Shown piece by piece: positions 36,952-44,419 of a DNA stretch of 64,000 bases (position 1 is the first letter of the stretch; the number at the start of each line of letters is the position of its first letter). The notes beneath the pieces are model-generated. The model did no database searches. It saw nothing but the letters and a program-made list of their open reading frames with translations, and was not told where the DNA came from. The DNA is from Bacteroidota bacterium (GTDB taxonomy: Bacteria; Bacteroidota; Bacteroidia; JABEUT01). The translations under genes and the position numbers were made by a program. The stretch covers positions 18,360 through 82,359 of the forward strand of contig JABDCA010000006.1 in the NCBI GenBank assembly GCA_013288345.1. Reading direction: 5' to 3'.

Positions 36952-38091
36952 ATGCAATTCAGCAAAGTAATAGGCCAGGAACATATAAAGCAGAGCATGG
37001 TAGAAGCTGTGGCCAATGGGCGCATAAGCCATGCACAGTTGTTTTTAGGGCCCGAAGGTAATGGTGCGTTGCCGCTTGCTATTGCTTACATACAATACCT
37101 GTTTTGCAAAAACCGCACCGCTACCGATTCATGCGGAGCATGCCCGCAATGCAATAACATAAACAAGCTGGGCCACCCCGATCTGCATTTTGTTTTTCCA
37201 CTTGCACTATCGAAAGATGTAGAAAAGAGTACCGATGTTTTTCCGAAATGGAAAGAAGCTTTTTTGCAAAACAATTACATGTCGCTTACCGACTGGATGA
37301 ATTATCTGGATGCAGAGAACAAGCAGCCTGTAATTGGTGTTGGTGAAAGCAAAGACATTTTGCACCAACTGAGTATGACATCTTATGAAGGTTCATACAA
37401 GGTAATGATAGTGTGGATGGCAGAAAAAATGAACCTGGTAGCTGCCAACAAAATATTGAAGATACTGGAAGAACCCCCGGACAAAACCATTTTTATACTG
37501 ATAACAGAAAGCACTCAGTTGCCTGTTACTATATTATCGCGTACTCAGATAACCAAGATACCCCGATTAACGGAAGAAGAAGTTGCAACAGCATTAATGC
37601 AACGCAACGGGCAATCGAAAGAGGTTGCATTATCGGTTGCCAGATCAGCCGAGGGAAATTACCGTTACGCTCAGGTTTTATTGACAGAGAATGAAGATGC
37701 AGTTTTCTTCTCAAAAAAATTCCAGGACTGGATGCGTATATGCCTGAGGATGGATGGAGAAAAATTATCGGAATGGATAGGTAGCGCTGATAGCGGTATA
37801 TCTACCATTGGCAGAGAAAGGCAAAAACAATTCTTAGCTTATTCTATACAGACCATTCGCAAAAGCCTGCTCATTGGCAAATTAGCTATAAGTATTGATG
37901 CAGGCGAACAAGATTTCCTTACCAAGTTCTCTCCTTATGTTCCGCTTGAAAGTGGGGAAGTAATATTCGATGAACTGAATAAAGCATATCATGCTATTGA
38001 GCGCAACGCTCATCCTAAAATATTATTTACAAGCCTGTCGCTTAGGATACATGACTTGTTAGCGGCTTCAAGGAAATTAGTTACTGCGTAA
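36952..38091 (+). CDS. holB: DNA polymerase III delta' subunit (HolB-like)
   Basis: 379 residues. Clamp-loader AAA+ subunit. QFSKVIGQEHIKQSMVEAV at the N-terminus, a zinc module (CKNRTATDSCGACPQCNN, residues about 50-67), GEGxV-like switch replaced by LSMTSYEGSYKVMIVWMAE, and LKILEEPPDKTIFIL with the SRC-like LSRTQ. The P-loop position reads GPEGNGALPL without the Lys, as expected for a non-hydrolysing delta' and not DnaX. Tat D or rsmI are not adjacent. Convergent with clpX across a hairpin cluster. Confidence 0.88.
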   Translation: MQFSKVIGQEHIKQSMVEAVANGRISHAQLFLGPEGNGALPLAIAYIQYLFCKNRTATDSCGACPQCNNINKLGHPDLHFVFPLALSKDVEKSTDVFPKWKEAFLQNNYMSLTDWMNYLDAENKQPVIGVGESKDILHQLSMTSYEGSYKVMIVWMAEKMNLVAANKILKILEEPPDKTIFILITESTQLPVTILSRTQITKIPRLTEEEVATALMQRNGQSKEVALSVARSAEGNYRYAQVLLTENEDAVFFSKKFQDWMRICLRMDGEKLSEWIGSADSGISTIGRERQKQFLAYSIQTIRKSLLIGKLAISIDAGEQDFLTKFSPYVPLESGEVIFDELNKAYHAIERNAHPKILFTSLSLRIHDLLAASRKLVTA

Positions 38092-38112
38092 TATTTATTT
38101 GAAAAATATATC

Positions 38113-38436
38113 GCCCCAATGGGGCTTGCAAAGATTGGTTCATCTTTTTATACTACCAAGATTTAACCCCGATGGGGTTCTTAGTCCCATAGGGACAATA
38201 TCTTGGTAGAAACTCAACCTCTCCAAAAATACTCTAACCCCGAAGGGGTTAAACCTTAGTAGCCCCCGATGAAATCGGGGGTATAAATAGCAATACGTTT
38301 TGCAACCCCGTACGGGTTGAACCCCATAATATGAAGTCTTCTTTTTTTGTTCAACCCTTCCAGGGTTGTTATTATACAATCGTTATATGCCACCGATTTC
38401 ATCGGCGGTTACTAACATTGAAGCCCTTCGGGCTTC
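38113..38436. repeat. Cluster of nine short hairpins between convergent genes
   Basis: GC-rich stems in A+T-rich sequence: GCCCC-AAT-GGGGC (38113-38125), a three-way-junction element (38154-38208), TAACCCC-GAA-GGGGTTA (38235-38251), CCCCCGAT-GAA-ATCGGGGG (38263-38281), CAACCC-N5-GGGTTG (38303-38319 and 38352-38368), CCACCGAT-TTC-ATCGGCGG (38390-38408) and GAAGCCC-TTC-GGGCTTC (38420-38436). Most have 3-nt loops, and none has a proper U-tract. Could end transcription from both sides or stabilise mRNA ends. Confidence 0.8.
38154..38208. repeat. Three-way-junction palindrome
   Basis: A perfect 9-bp outer stem (TACCAAGAT, 38154-38162; ATCTTGGTA, 38200-38208) encloses two perfect inner hairpins, AACCCC-GAT-GGGGTT (38165-38179) and GTCCC-ATA-GGGAC (38184-38196). 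Confidence 0.75.
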
Positions 38437-38462
38437 TCTAACTCGATATTATTCTTTTGAAC

Positions 38463-39704
38463 TTACGCTGCTTTCAACCTATTCAAGGCTGATGACCTTT
38501 GTATTTTATCCTTGGCGTAACGCAGTGTTACATGAAATTCTTTCACTTCGGTATCGCCCGGTGTTTCATACATGGCATCGGTAAGCAATGCTTCGCAAAT
38601 AGCACGCAGACCTCTTGCACCTAACTTATACTCCAAGGCTTTGTCAACTATCAGGTCAAGCACAGCTTTGTCAATGGTAAGCTTTACACCATCTATCTTG
38701 AACAGTTTGGTGTATTGTTTTATCAATGCGTTCTTTGGCTCGGTAAGTATACGCTTTAAGCTTTCTTTGCTGAGAGGCTTCAGGTACGTTATTACAGGCA
38801 AGCGGCCAATAAATTCCGGTATCAGTCCGAAGCTCTTCAAATCTTCAGGGGAAATGTATTGTAATAAATTTTCACGGTCAATATCATCTTGCTCTGCACC
38901 TCTCACATAACCCAATGCATGTGATTGTACACGGCGTGCAATCTTCTTTTCAATTCCGTTAAAAGCGCCACCACAAATAAATAATATGTCTTTGGTATTA
39001 ACGGCTATCATCTTTTGTTCCGGGTGCTTGCGTCCGCCTTGCGGTGGTACATTTACTACAGAACCTTCTAGCATTTTTAATAAAGCTTGTTGTACACCTT
39101 CTCCGCCTACGTCGCGGGTAATAGAAGGGCTATCGCCCTCTTTGCGGGTTATCTTATCTATCTCATCAATAAATACAATTCCTTTTTCGGTAGAAGCAAC
39201 ATCGTAGTTAGCCGATTGTAAAAGCCTTACTAATACATTCTCCACATCTTCGCCCACATAACCTGCTTCGGTAAATGCCGTAGCATCAGCAATACAAAAA
39301 GGCACGTTCAATATTTTAGCAATGGTTTGAGCCAGTAATGTTTTACCGGTACCCGTCTCTCCAACCAATAAGATGTTTGATTTTTCAATCTCTACATCAT
39401 CGTTCTCTGTTTTGCTGGCTTTTTGCAATACGCGTTTGTAATGGTTATATACCGCTACTGCCATTATCTTCTTCGCTTCGTCCTGATCAATAATATGTTC
39501 ATCGAGCAGTTTTTTTATCTCTGCAGGTTTAACCAGTTGTATCTTTTTGCTATCGGTTTGCTGCTTGTATTCTTCTTCAACGATCTTTTGCGCCTGGGCA
39601 ACACATTGGTCACAAATATGTCCATCAAGACCGCCTATCATCATAAAGACGTCTTTCTTATCTTTTCCGCAAAAGGAACACTTAATTAATTCTTTCTCTG
39701 CCAT
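38463..39704 (-). CDS. clpX: ATP-dependent Clp protease ATP-binding subunit ClpX
   Basis: 413 residues. Unfoldase that feeds substrates to ClpP. N-terminal zinc-binding domain CSFCGKDKKDVFMM ... HICDQC (residues about 9-34), Walker A GETGTGKTLLAQTIA near 115, Walker B GIVFIDEIDKI, sensor and IGF-loop region DLKSFGLIPEFIGRLPV near 315. Intact. clpP is not adjacent. A TATTTTTG -7 element lies about 36 nt upstream. Confidence 0.97.
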   Translation of the reverse strand: MAEKELIKCSFCGKDKKDVFMMIGGLDGHICDQCVAQAQKIVEEEYKQQTDSKKIQLVKPAEIKKLLDEHIIDQDEAKKIMAVAVYNHYKRVLQKASKTENDDVEIEKSNILLVGETGTGKTLLAQTIAKILNVPFCIADATAFTEAGYVGEDVENVLVRLLQSANYDVASTEKGIVFIDEIDKITRKEGDSPSITRDVGGEGVQQALLKMLEGSVVNVPPQGGRKHPEQKMIAVNTKDILFICGGAFNGIEKKIARRVQSHALGYVRGAEQDDIDRENLLQYISPEDLKSFGLIPEFIGRLPVITYLKPLSKESLKRILTEPKNALIKQYTKLFKIDGVKLTIDKAVLDLIVDKALEYKLGARGLRAICEALLTDAMYETPGDTEVKEFHVTLRYAKDKIQRSSALNRLKAA

Positions 39705-39740
39705 TGTACCAGGGTATTATAATGCGACAATTCTACTAAA

Positions 39741-39748
39741 CAAAAATA
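39741..39748 (-). promoter_or_regulatory. Predicted -7 promoter element of clpX
   Basis: TATTTTTG on the minus strand, 36 nt upstream of the clpX ATG. Confidence 0.45.
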
Positions 39749-39778
39749 CAAAATTTCGGGGAAATTGCCAAATAGCTG

Positions 39779-40285
39779 TTAGGCAAGTATTTGGCTGGTA
39801 TGATCGGCTGTTTCCACGTCCTTTATGATCTTCTCAATCTTACCATTTTCATCAATAATAAAGGTGGTGCGTATAATGCCCATATACTTTCTGCCAAACA
39901 GTGTTTTCTCACCCCAAACGCCATAGTTATTCACCATATCCTTTTCGGTATCAGCCAATAGGCTATATGGCAAAGAGAATTTATTGGCAAACTTCTTGTG
40001 CGATTTTTCACTATCAATGCTTACACCAATTACTTCATATCCCTTCTTTTTCAGTACCGAATAATTGTCCCTTAAGTTACAAGATTCAGCAGTACAACCT
40101 GGGGTATCGTCTTTCGGATAAAAATAGAGAGCTATCTTCTTTCCTTTGTAATCCTTCAGTGTAAGAGTTTTGCCATCCTGGTTCTTCAACGAAAAATCTG
40201 GGGCCTTATCGCCTTCTTTCAGCTTATCTACCCTGGTAACATCTTGCGTTACTTTCAACTTTTTGGCCATATCTGCTAAGTTCAT
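39779..40285 (-). CDS. bcp: Thioredoxin-dependent peroxiredoxin (Bcp/PrxQ type)
   Basis: 168 residues. Reduces hydroperoxides. The peroxidatic Cys64 and resolving Cys69 are in DTPGCTAESCNLRD, the five-residue spacing of PrxQ/Bcp enzymes. KLKEGDKAPDFSL opens the fold. There is an extra N-terminal stretch of about 20 residues before it. It starts 5 bp after the Cfa-like gene and so belongs to that operon, which suggests protection against lipid or oxidative damage. Confidence 0.93.
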   Translation of the reverse strand: MNLADMAKKLKVTQDVTRVDKLKEGDKAPDFSLKNQDGKTLTLKDYKGKKIALYFYPKDDTPGCTAESCNLRDNYSVLKKKGYEVIGVSIDSEKSHKKFANKFSLPYSLLADTEKDMVNNYGVWGEKTLFGRKYMGIIRTTFIIDENGKIEKIIKDVETADHTSQILA

Positions 40286-40290
40286 AATTC

Positions 40291-41523
40291 TTAAAATTCG
40301 GTGTTGTTAGGGCGGGTATATACCATTTGCATTACGTTAATATTGCGGGTAGCAAATGCAGCCTCACAATAACTTAAATAGTAGTTCCACTTACGAATAA
40401 ACTTCTCATCGAAGCCCAGATTTTTTACTTCTGTAAGGTTCTCATTGAATTTCTGTTTCCATATTTCCAAAGTCTTGGCATAATGCAAACCCATCTCTTT
40501 CAGGTTCATCATGGTAAGCTCTCCTGTACGGTTTATAGAGCTGTTGATGGCTGAAATAGAGGGCAGTAATGTACCCGGGAAAATATGTTTCTGTATCCAA
40601 TCAATTCCTTTACGCATACTATCATAACGCGAATCGGGGCTTGTTATTACCTGCAATGCTAATACGCCTTTAGGTTTTAACAGATCGTGGCATTTTTTAA
40701 AAAAGGTATCTAAAAATTCGTGTCCCACTGCTTCCAGCATTTCAATGGAAATTATCTTATCGAACTGTCCATTTAAAAGACGGTAATCCATCAGTTTTAC
40801 TTCAATCCTATGGCTAAGATTCTCTTTTTCAATACGTTCTTTCGCCAGCTTATATTGCTCTTCCGATATAGTAACCGTAGTTACCTTGCAGCCATATTTC
40901 TTGGCCATAAATATGGCATTGCCACCCCAACCTGAACCAATTTCGAGCACATTATCTTCGGGTTTCAATTTCATATCGCGGCACAGGCTGTCGTATTTTG
41001 CCAATTGCGCTTCCTGCAATCCCAATTCCTCTTTTTCGAAATAAGCACTCGAATAGGTCATGCTTGGGTCGAGGAAAAGCTTAAAAAAATCATTATTCAA
41101 ATCGTAATGCTCTGCTATATTTTCACGTGAACCTTCAATATCATTCTTACGCTTAATGTGGTACAGGCGGTTAACAAACCTGAGTATGTTCAATATGCCG
41201 CTCTTTACCTTGCTACCTGATGCAGTAGGAACATTTTCTACATTCAGCAGAAACCATTGTATTACATGGGTAACATTATCGGTATCCCAATATCCAAGGG
41301 TATAGCACTCTCCAAAACCAACATCGCCAAACAAAACGCAACGTTCAAAAAAACGCGGGTCGCTTATGGTAATATTTGCATGCACACCTTGCCCGTTACC
41401 CAGGTTAATTATCTCGCCCGAAGGCATGGTAATGATGGCCGAGCCCTTTTGCATATTCGAAAGAAAATGCAACACTATGCGCTCGTACCAGGTCCTTTTA
41501 GCTGTTAGTGTAATCGCTTCCAT
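40291..41523 (-). CDS. Cyclopropane-fatty-acyl-phospholipid synthase family methyltransferase
   Basis: 410 residues. SAM-dependent enzyme acting on unsaturated acyl chains of membrane lipids. The SAM-binding loop VLEIGSGWGGNAIF is near residue 194, and EHYDLNNDFFKLFLDPSMTY with LQEAQLAKYD marks the family. Where E. coli Cfa and mycobacterial cyclopropane synthases have TYSCAY, with the bicarbonate-pocket Cys, this protein reads TYSSAY (Ser159). It may therefore methylate without ring closure. Sits between DUF1365 (2 bp) and bcp (5 bp), downstream of a flavin oxidase. Confidence 0.9.
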   Translation of the reverse strand: MEAITLTAKRTWYERIVLHFLSNMQKGSAIITMPSGEIINLGNGQGVHANITISDPRFFERCVLFGDVGFGECYTLGYWDTDNVTHVIQWFLLNVENVPTASGSKVKSGILNILRFVNRLYHIKRKNDIEGSRENIAEHYDLNNDFFKLFLDPSMTYSSAYFEKEELGLQEAQLAKYDSLCRDMKLKPEDNVLEIGSGWGGNAIFMAKKYGCKVTTVTISEEQYKLAKERIEKENLSHRIEVKLMDYRLLNGQFDKIISIEMLEAVGHEFLDTFFKKCHDLLKPKGVLALQVITSPDSRYDSMRKGIDWIQKHIFPGTLLPSISAINSSINRTGELTMMNLKEMGLHYAKTLEIWKQKFNENLTEVKNLGFDEKFIRKWNYYLSYCEAAFATRNINVMQMVYTRPNNTEF

Positions 41524-41525
41524 TC

Positions 41526-42323
41526 TTATCGGCTTTGTGGATATTTACGTAAAACGTCGCGCTGTAGATTAGGATTGGCCTCTTTTTTATGATAGGGTAG
41601 TTTTTTTAGCCACAATAACAATGCGTTCCAGTGGATTAAACTGATGATTTTCAGGGTTATAAACGGAAAACGAATGGCATACCATATCAACCTGAGTTGG
41701 GTAAGTTCTCGCTTGTTTCCGGTAACGGTAGCAATAAAGAACCTCTCCTCGCCACGGTAATCGTCAATGCGGAGGTTTAGTTTATCATTAGGTACCGAAA
41801 GTTGAAAATCAAAATCCACGTCGTGTTCTATAAAAGGGGATACATAAAAATACTTTTTTGTTCGATATAAAAACTGATTTTTCGTTAAAGTTTCACTATT
41901 CAGCAAAAAAAGTTTCATCTCGCCAAAGGTATTTCCTACTTCTGCCACACAACAAACTGGCTTATCATCTTCGTAAATATAATAAAACGATACAGGGTTG
42001 AACTGGTAGCCAAGGGTTCGTAAATTGGTAAGTAGGAATATTTTGGGCTTATTCAGTTTTACATTCTGAGCCAGCAGGTAATCAGTTATCTGCTGCTTTA
42101 CATTTTTCGATGTATCGGGTTTATCTGCTGGTAACTGCACGTGGTCGGCATCAGAAAAACTGAACATATTAAAACGGTTGCGGCTGATGAGCCAAAACTT
42201 TTTGGCTACTTCGTCTATCTCATCCAGATCGAGCCAGAACATAAATACATTATAATGCAGGGTGTGCCGCTTAGGTGACAAGCGGTTGTGCATTACCGAA
42301 CAAGTATATAGACTGGAATTCAT
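41526..42323 (-). CDS. DUF1365 family protein
   Basis: 265 residues. Family hallmarks: CSVMHNRLSPKRHTLHYNVFMFWLDLDE at the N-terminus in parts, LLTNLRTLGYQFNPVSFYYIY near residue 100, and AEVGNTFGEMKLF. No catalytic assignment is established that I can name. DUF1365 genes habitually sit between a flavin amine-oxidase-like gene and a Cfa-like methyltransferase, exactly as here, and are thought to take part in fatty-acyl modification. Two nt separate it from the next gene. Confidence 0.9.
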   Translation of the reverse strand: MNSSLYTCSVMHNRLSPKRHTLHYNVFMFWLDLDEIDEVAKKFWLISRNRFNMFSFSDADHVQLPADKPDTSKNVKQQITDYLLAQNVKLNKPKIFLLTNLRTLGYQFNPVSFYYIYEDDKPVCCVAEVGNTFGEMKLFLLNSETLTKNQFLYRTKKYFYVSPFIEHDVDFDFQLSVPNDKLNLRIDDYRGEERFFIATVTGNKRELTQLRLIWYAIRFPFITLKIISLIHWNALLLWLKKLPYHKKEANPNLQRDVLRKYPQSR

Positions 42324-42340
42324 TTTACTAATTTACGAAA

Positions 42341-42454
42341 TAGAACACGGATAAAACAGATTTGACGGATATTCACTGATTTTCTAAATATCTATTATTG
42401 TTATCTCCATTGCTTTTATCCGTATTAATCTGCACAATCCGTTTCATCTGTGTT
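42341..42454. repeat. CACGGATAAAACAGATT/ATCTGTGTTC intergenic inverted repeat
   Basis: AGAACACGGATAAAACAGAT, then TTGACGGATATTCACTG pair with TTATCCGTATTAATCTGC and ATCCGTTTCATCTGTGTTCT. Imperfect arms of about 40 nt, filling the gap between the oxidase and DUF1365 genes. Single arms occur at 49472-49512 and 35060-35095. Confidence 0.65.
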
Positions 42455-43696
42455 CTATTGCAATTTTTCACACAACTCCACTGCCGACTTCAAGGCATCT
42501 TCGTGGAAGCCATAACGGAAATAACTTCCACAAAAATAAACCGGACCAGTTTGATTAAGCGTATTTAACTCAGTTTGTGCTTTTACTGCATCCACATCAA
42601 ACAAAGGGTGTTCATATTCTATGGTCTTTATAATCTTACTCGAGTCAATACTTCCCGGATCGTTGATTGAAACAAAGTAGTCTTTCTTTTTCGATACGTT
42701 TTGCAAGCTGTTCATCCAGTAAATAGTAGATGCCATAGTTTTACCCTGCTTCTCCTCTACCCTATAGTTCCACGATGACCATACTCTTTTATTTTTTGGC
42801 ATTATTGCAGTATCGGTATGCAGGGTAGCAATATTGGTTTGGTATTTGAAGTTCTTTAACAGTCTTTGTTCATCAGTAGTTGGAGCATCAAGCATACCTA
42901 ATGCCTGATCGCCGTGAGAAGCAATAATTACTTTATCGTATTCCGTTTCTTGTCCGCTTTTTGTACAAACTACGGCTTTACCATTTTGCTTTTTTACTTT
43001 TATTACAGGGTCGTTTACTTTTATTTTTTCTTTAAAGGGAGCCATGATGATCTCACGATACGCCTGGCTACCTTTGGTAACGGTGTACCATTGGTGTTGG
43101 GTATTCAATCCTAAAAAGCCGTGGTTATAGAAAAAACGAACCAGTGTTTGTACAGGGAAGTCCAGCATTTTATCCATAGGCGTAGACCATACCGCAGAAC
43201 TCATAGGTATCAAGTATTTCCAAAGCATATCATCGCCAAAACTATTTTCTTTTATGTATTGCGCCAGCGATTGGTTTGCATAATTAGGGTCATCCAGTAT
43301 TTTAATACTCGTCTCATTGAAGCGTGCAATTTGCTTTAGCATACGTATATGCTTCAGGCTAAATAAATTTTTGCGCTGTGCAAAAAGCCCGTTGAGGCCT
43401 GAACCGCAATATTCTAATTTAGTGGGTACATGCTGCACACTGAACGACATAGAAGTTGCAAAGGTGGGAACCTTAAGGTCGGTAAATAATTTGGTAAGGT
43501 GCGGATAGGTTTCATGGTTAAAAACCATAAAACCAGTATCGATATATACTGGCTGCCCATCTTCATCAACTGTAATGGTATTAGTATGGCCGCCTACGTA
43601 ATCGTTCTTCTCGTAGAAAAATATATCGGCATTGTTTTGCAAAAAATGCCCGCAAGCCATGCCTGCAATACCCGTACCAACAATAGCTATCTTCAT
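42455..43696 (-). CDS. FAD-dependent amine-oxidase-like protein
   Basis: 413 residues. N-terminal Rossmann FAD site IAIVGTGIAGMACGHFL and EKNDYVGGHTNT; DTGFMVFNHETYPHLTKLF is typical of the subgroup next to DUF1365 and Cfa genes. C-terminal GPVYFCGSYFRYGFHEDALKS completes the FAD fold. Homologues in this context act as fatty-acid desaturases or oxidases. It heads the operon running to bcp, though a 131-bp repeat element separates it from DUF1365. Confidence 0.9.
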   Translation of the reverse strand: MKIAIVGTGIAGMACGHFLQNNADIFFYEKNDYVGGHTNTITVDEDGQPVYIDTGFMVFNHETYPHLTKLFTDLKVPTFATSMSFSVQHVPTKLEYCGSGLNGLFAQRKNLFSLKHIRMLKQIARFNETSIKILDDPNYANQSLAQYIKENSFGDDMLWKYLIPMSSAVWSTPMDKMLDFPVQTLVRFFYNHGFLGLNTQHQWYTVTKGSQAYREIIMAPFKEKIKVNDPVIKVKKQNGKAVVCTKSGQETEYDKVIIASHGDQALGMLDAPTTDEQRLLKNFKYQTNIATLHTDTAIMPKNKRVWSSWNYRVEEKQGKTMASTIYWMNSLQNVSKKKDYFVSINDPGSIDSSKIIKTIEYEHPLFDVDAVKAQTELNTLNQTGPVYFCGSYFRYGFHEDALKSAVELCEKLQ

Positions 43697-43741
43697 ACGC
43701 TGCTAATGTACGTAAAATAGATGCGGGAGGGTTTTAGTAAT

Positions 43742-44356
43742 TTACTTAATGGTGGCCGAATCTTTTCTACTGCTGCATTTTCTTGCTTCTGCAAAATCTT
43801 TTTCGGCTTTAATGGTATCTCCCATCTTCCGTTCGCAATAAGCCCTATTTATATATGCAGTCGCATTATATTTATTAATTGCAATAGCACGATCTAAATC
43901 TTTAATAGCAAGTTTGTATTTACGTTGATCAAATTCTACTTCTCCCCTATTGGAAAATGCATAATCAAAATTCGAGTCTAAGATGATAGCTTTATTGTAA
44001 TCGTCAAGTGCTTTTATTGTGTCACCCATTTTATAATATGCCAAACCTCTGTTACTATAAATACCAGCTTCTTGTGGAGATATCTCTACTGCCTTATTAT
44101 AATCTACTATTGATTCCTTGAATTCACCCAAATTAAACTTTGCATGCCCTCTGTTACTTATAGCAACTGTATATTCCGGATAAAGCTTAATTGCACTATC
44201 GTAATCAGCTATAGCGCCTTTATAATCGCCTGTTTGCTCTTTACCACGTGCGCTACCATTATATCCTACTGCTCTGATTTTATTGCTTATTCCTTGACAT
44301 GAAACAAGGAATATTACTACGCTTATTATTATCGTTATAGCAATAATTTTTTTCAT
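43742..44356 (-). CDS. TPR-repeat lipoprotein
   Basis: 204 residues. Signal peptide with a lipobox (FLVSC, Cys20), then about five tetratricopeptide repeats from residue 37 on (GDYKGAIADYDSAIKLYPEY, KESIVDYNKAVEISPQEAG, IKALDDYNKAIILDSN, KLAIKDLDRAIAINKYN). Presumably an envelope scaffold for protein-protein contacts; partner unknown. Own promoter: TATATTTG 21 nt upstream. Confidence 0.88.
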   Translation of the reverse strand: MKKIIAITIIISVVIFLVSCQGISNKIRAVGYNGSARGKEQTGDYKGAIADYDSAIKLYPEYTVAISNRGHAKFNLGEFKESIVDYNKAVEISPQEAGIYSNRGLAYYKMGDTIKALDDYNKAIILDSNFDYAFSNRGEVEFDQRKYKLAIKDLDRAIAINKYNATAYINRAYCERKMGDTIKAEKDFAEARKCSSRKDSATIK

Positions 44357-44376
44357 TAGTGGCTTAATTACTATTT

Positions 44377-44384
44377 CAAATATA
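44377..44384 (-). promoter_or_regulatory. Predicted -7 promoter element of the TPR lipoprotein gene
   Basis: TATATTTG on the minus strand, 20 nt upstream of the ATG. Confidence 0.5.
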
Positions 44385-44419
44385 GGAATAGTTCTTCCTT
44401 ATCGATCTTGCAATGACAT

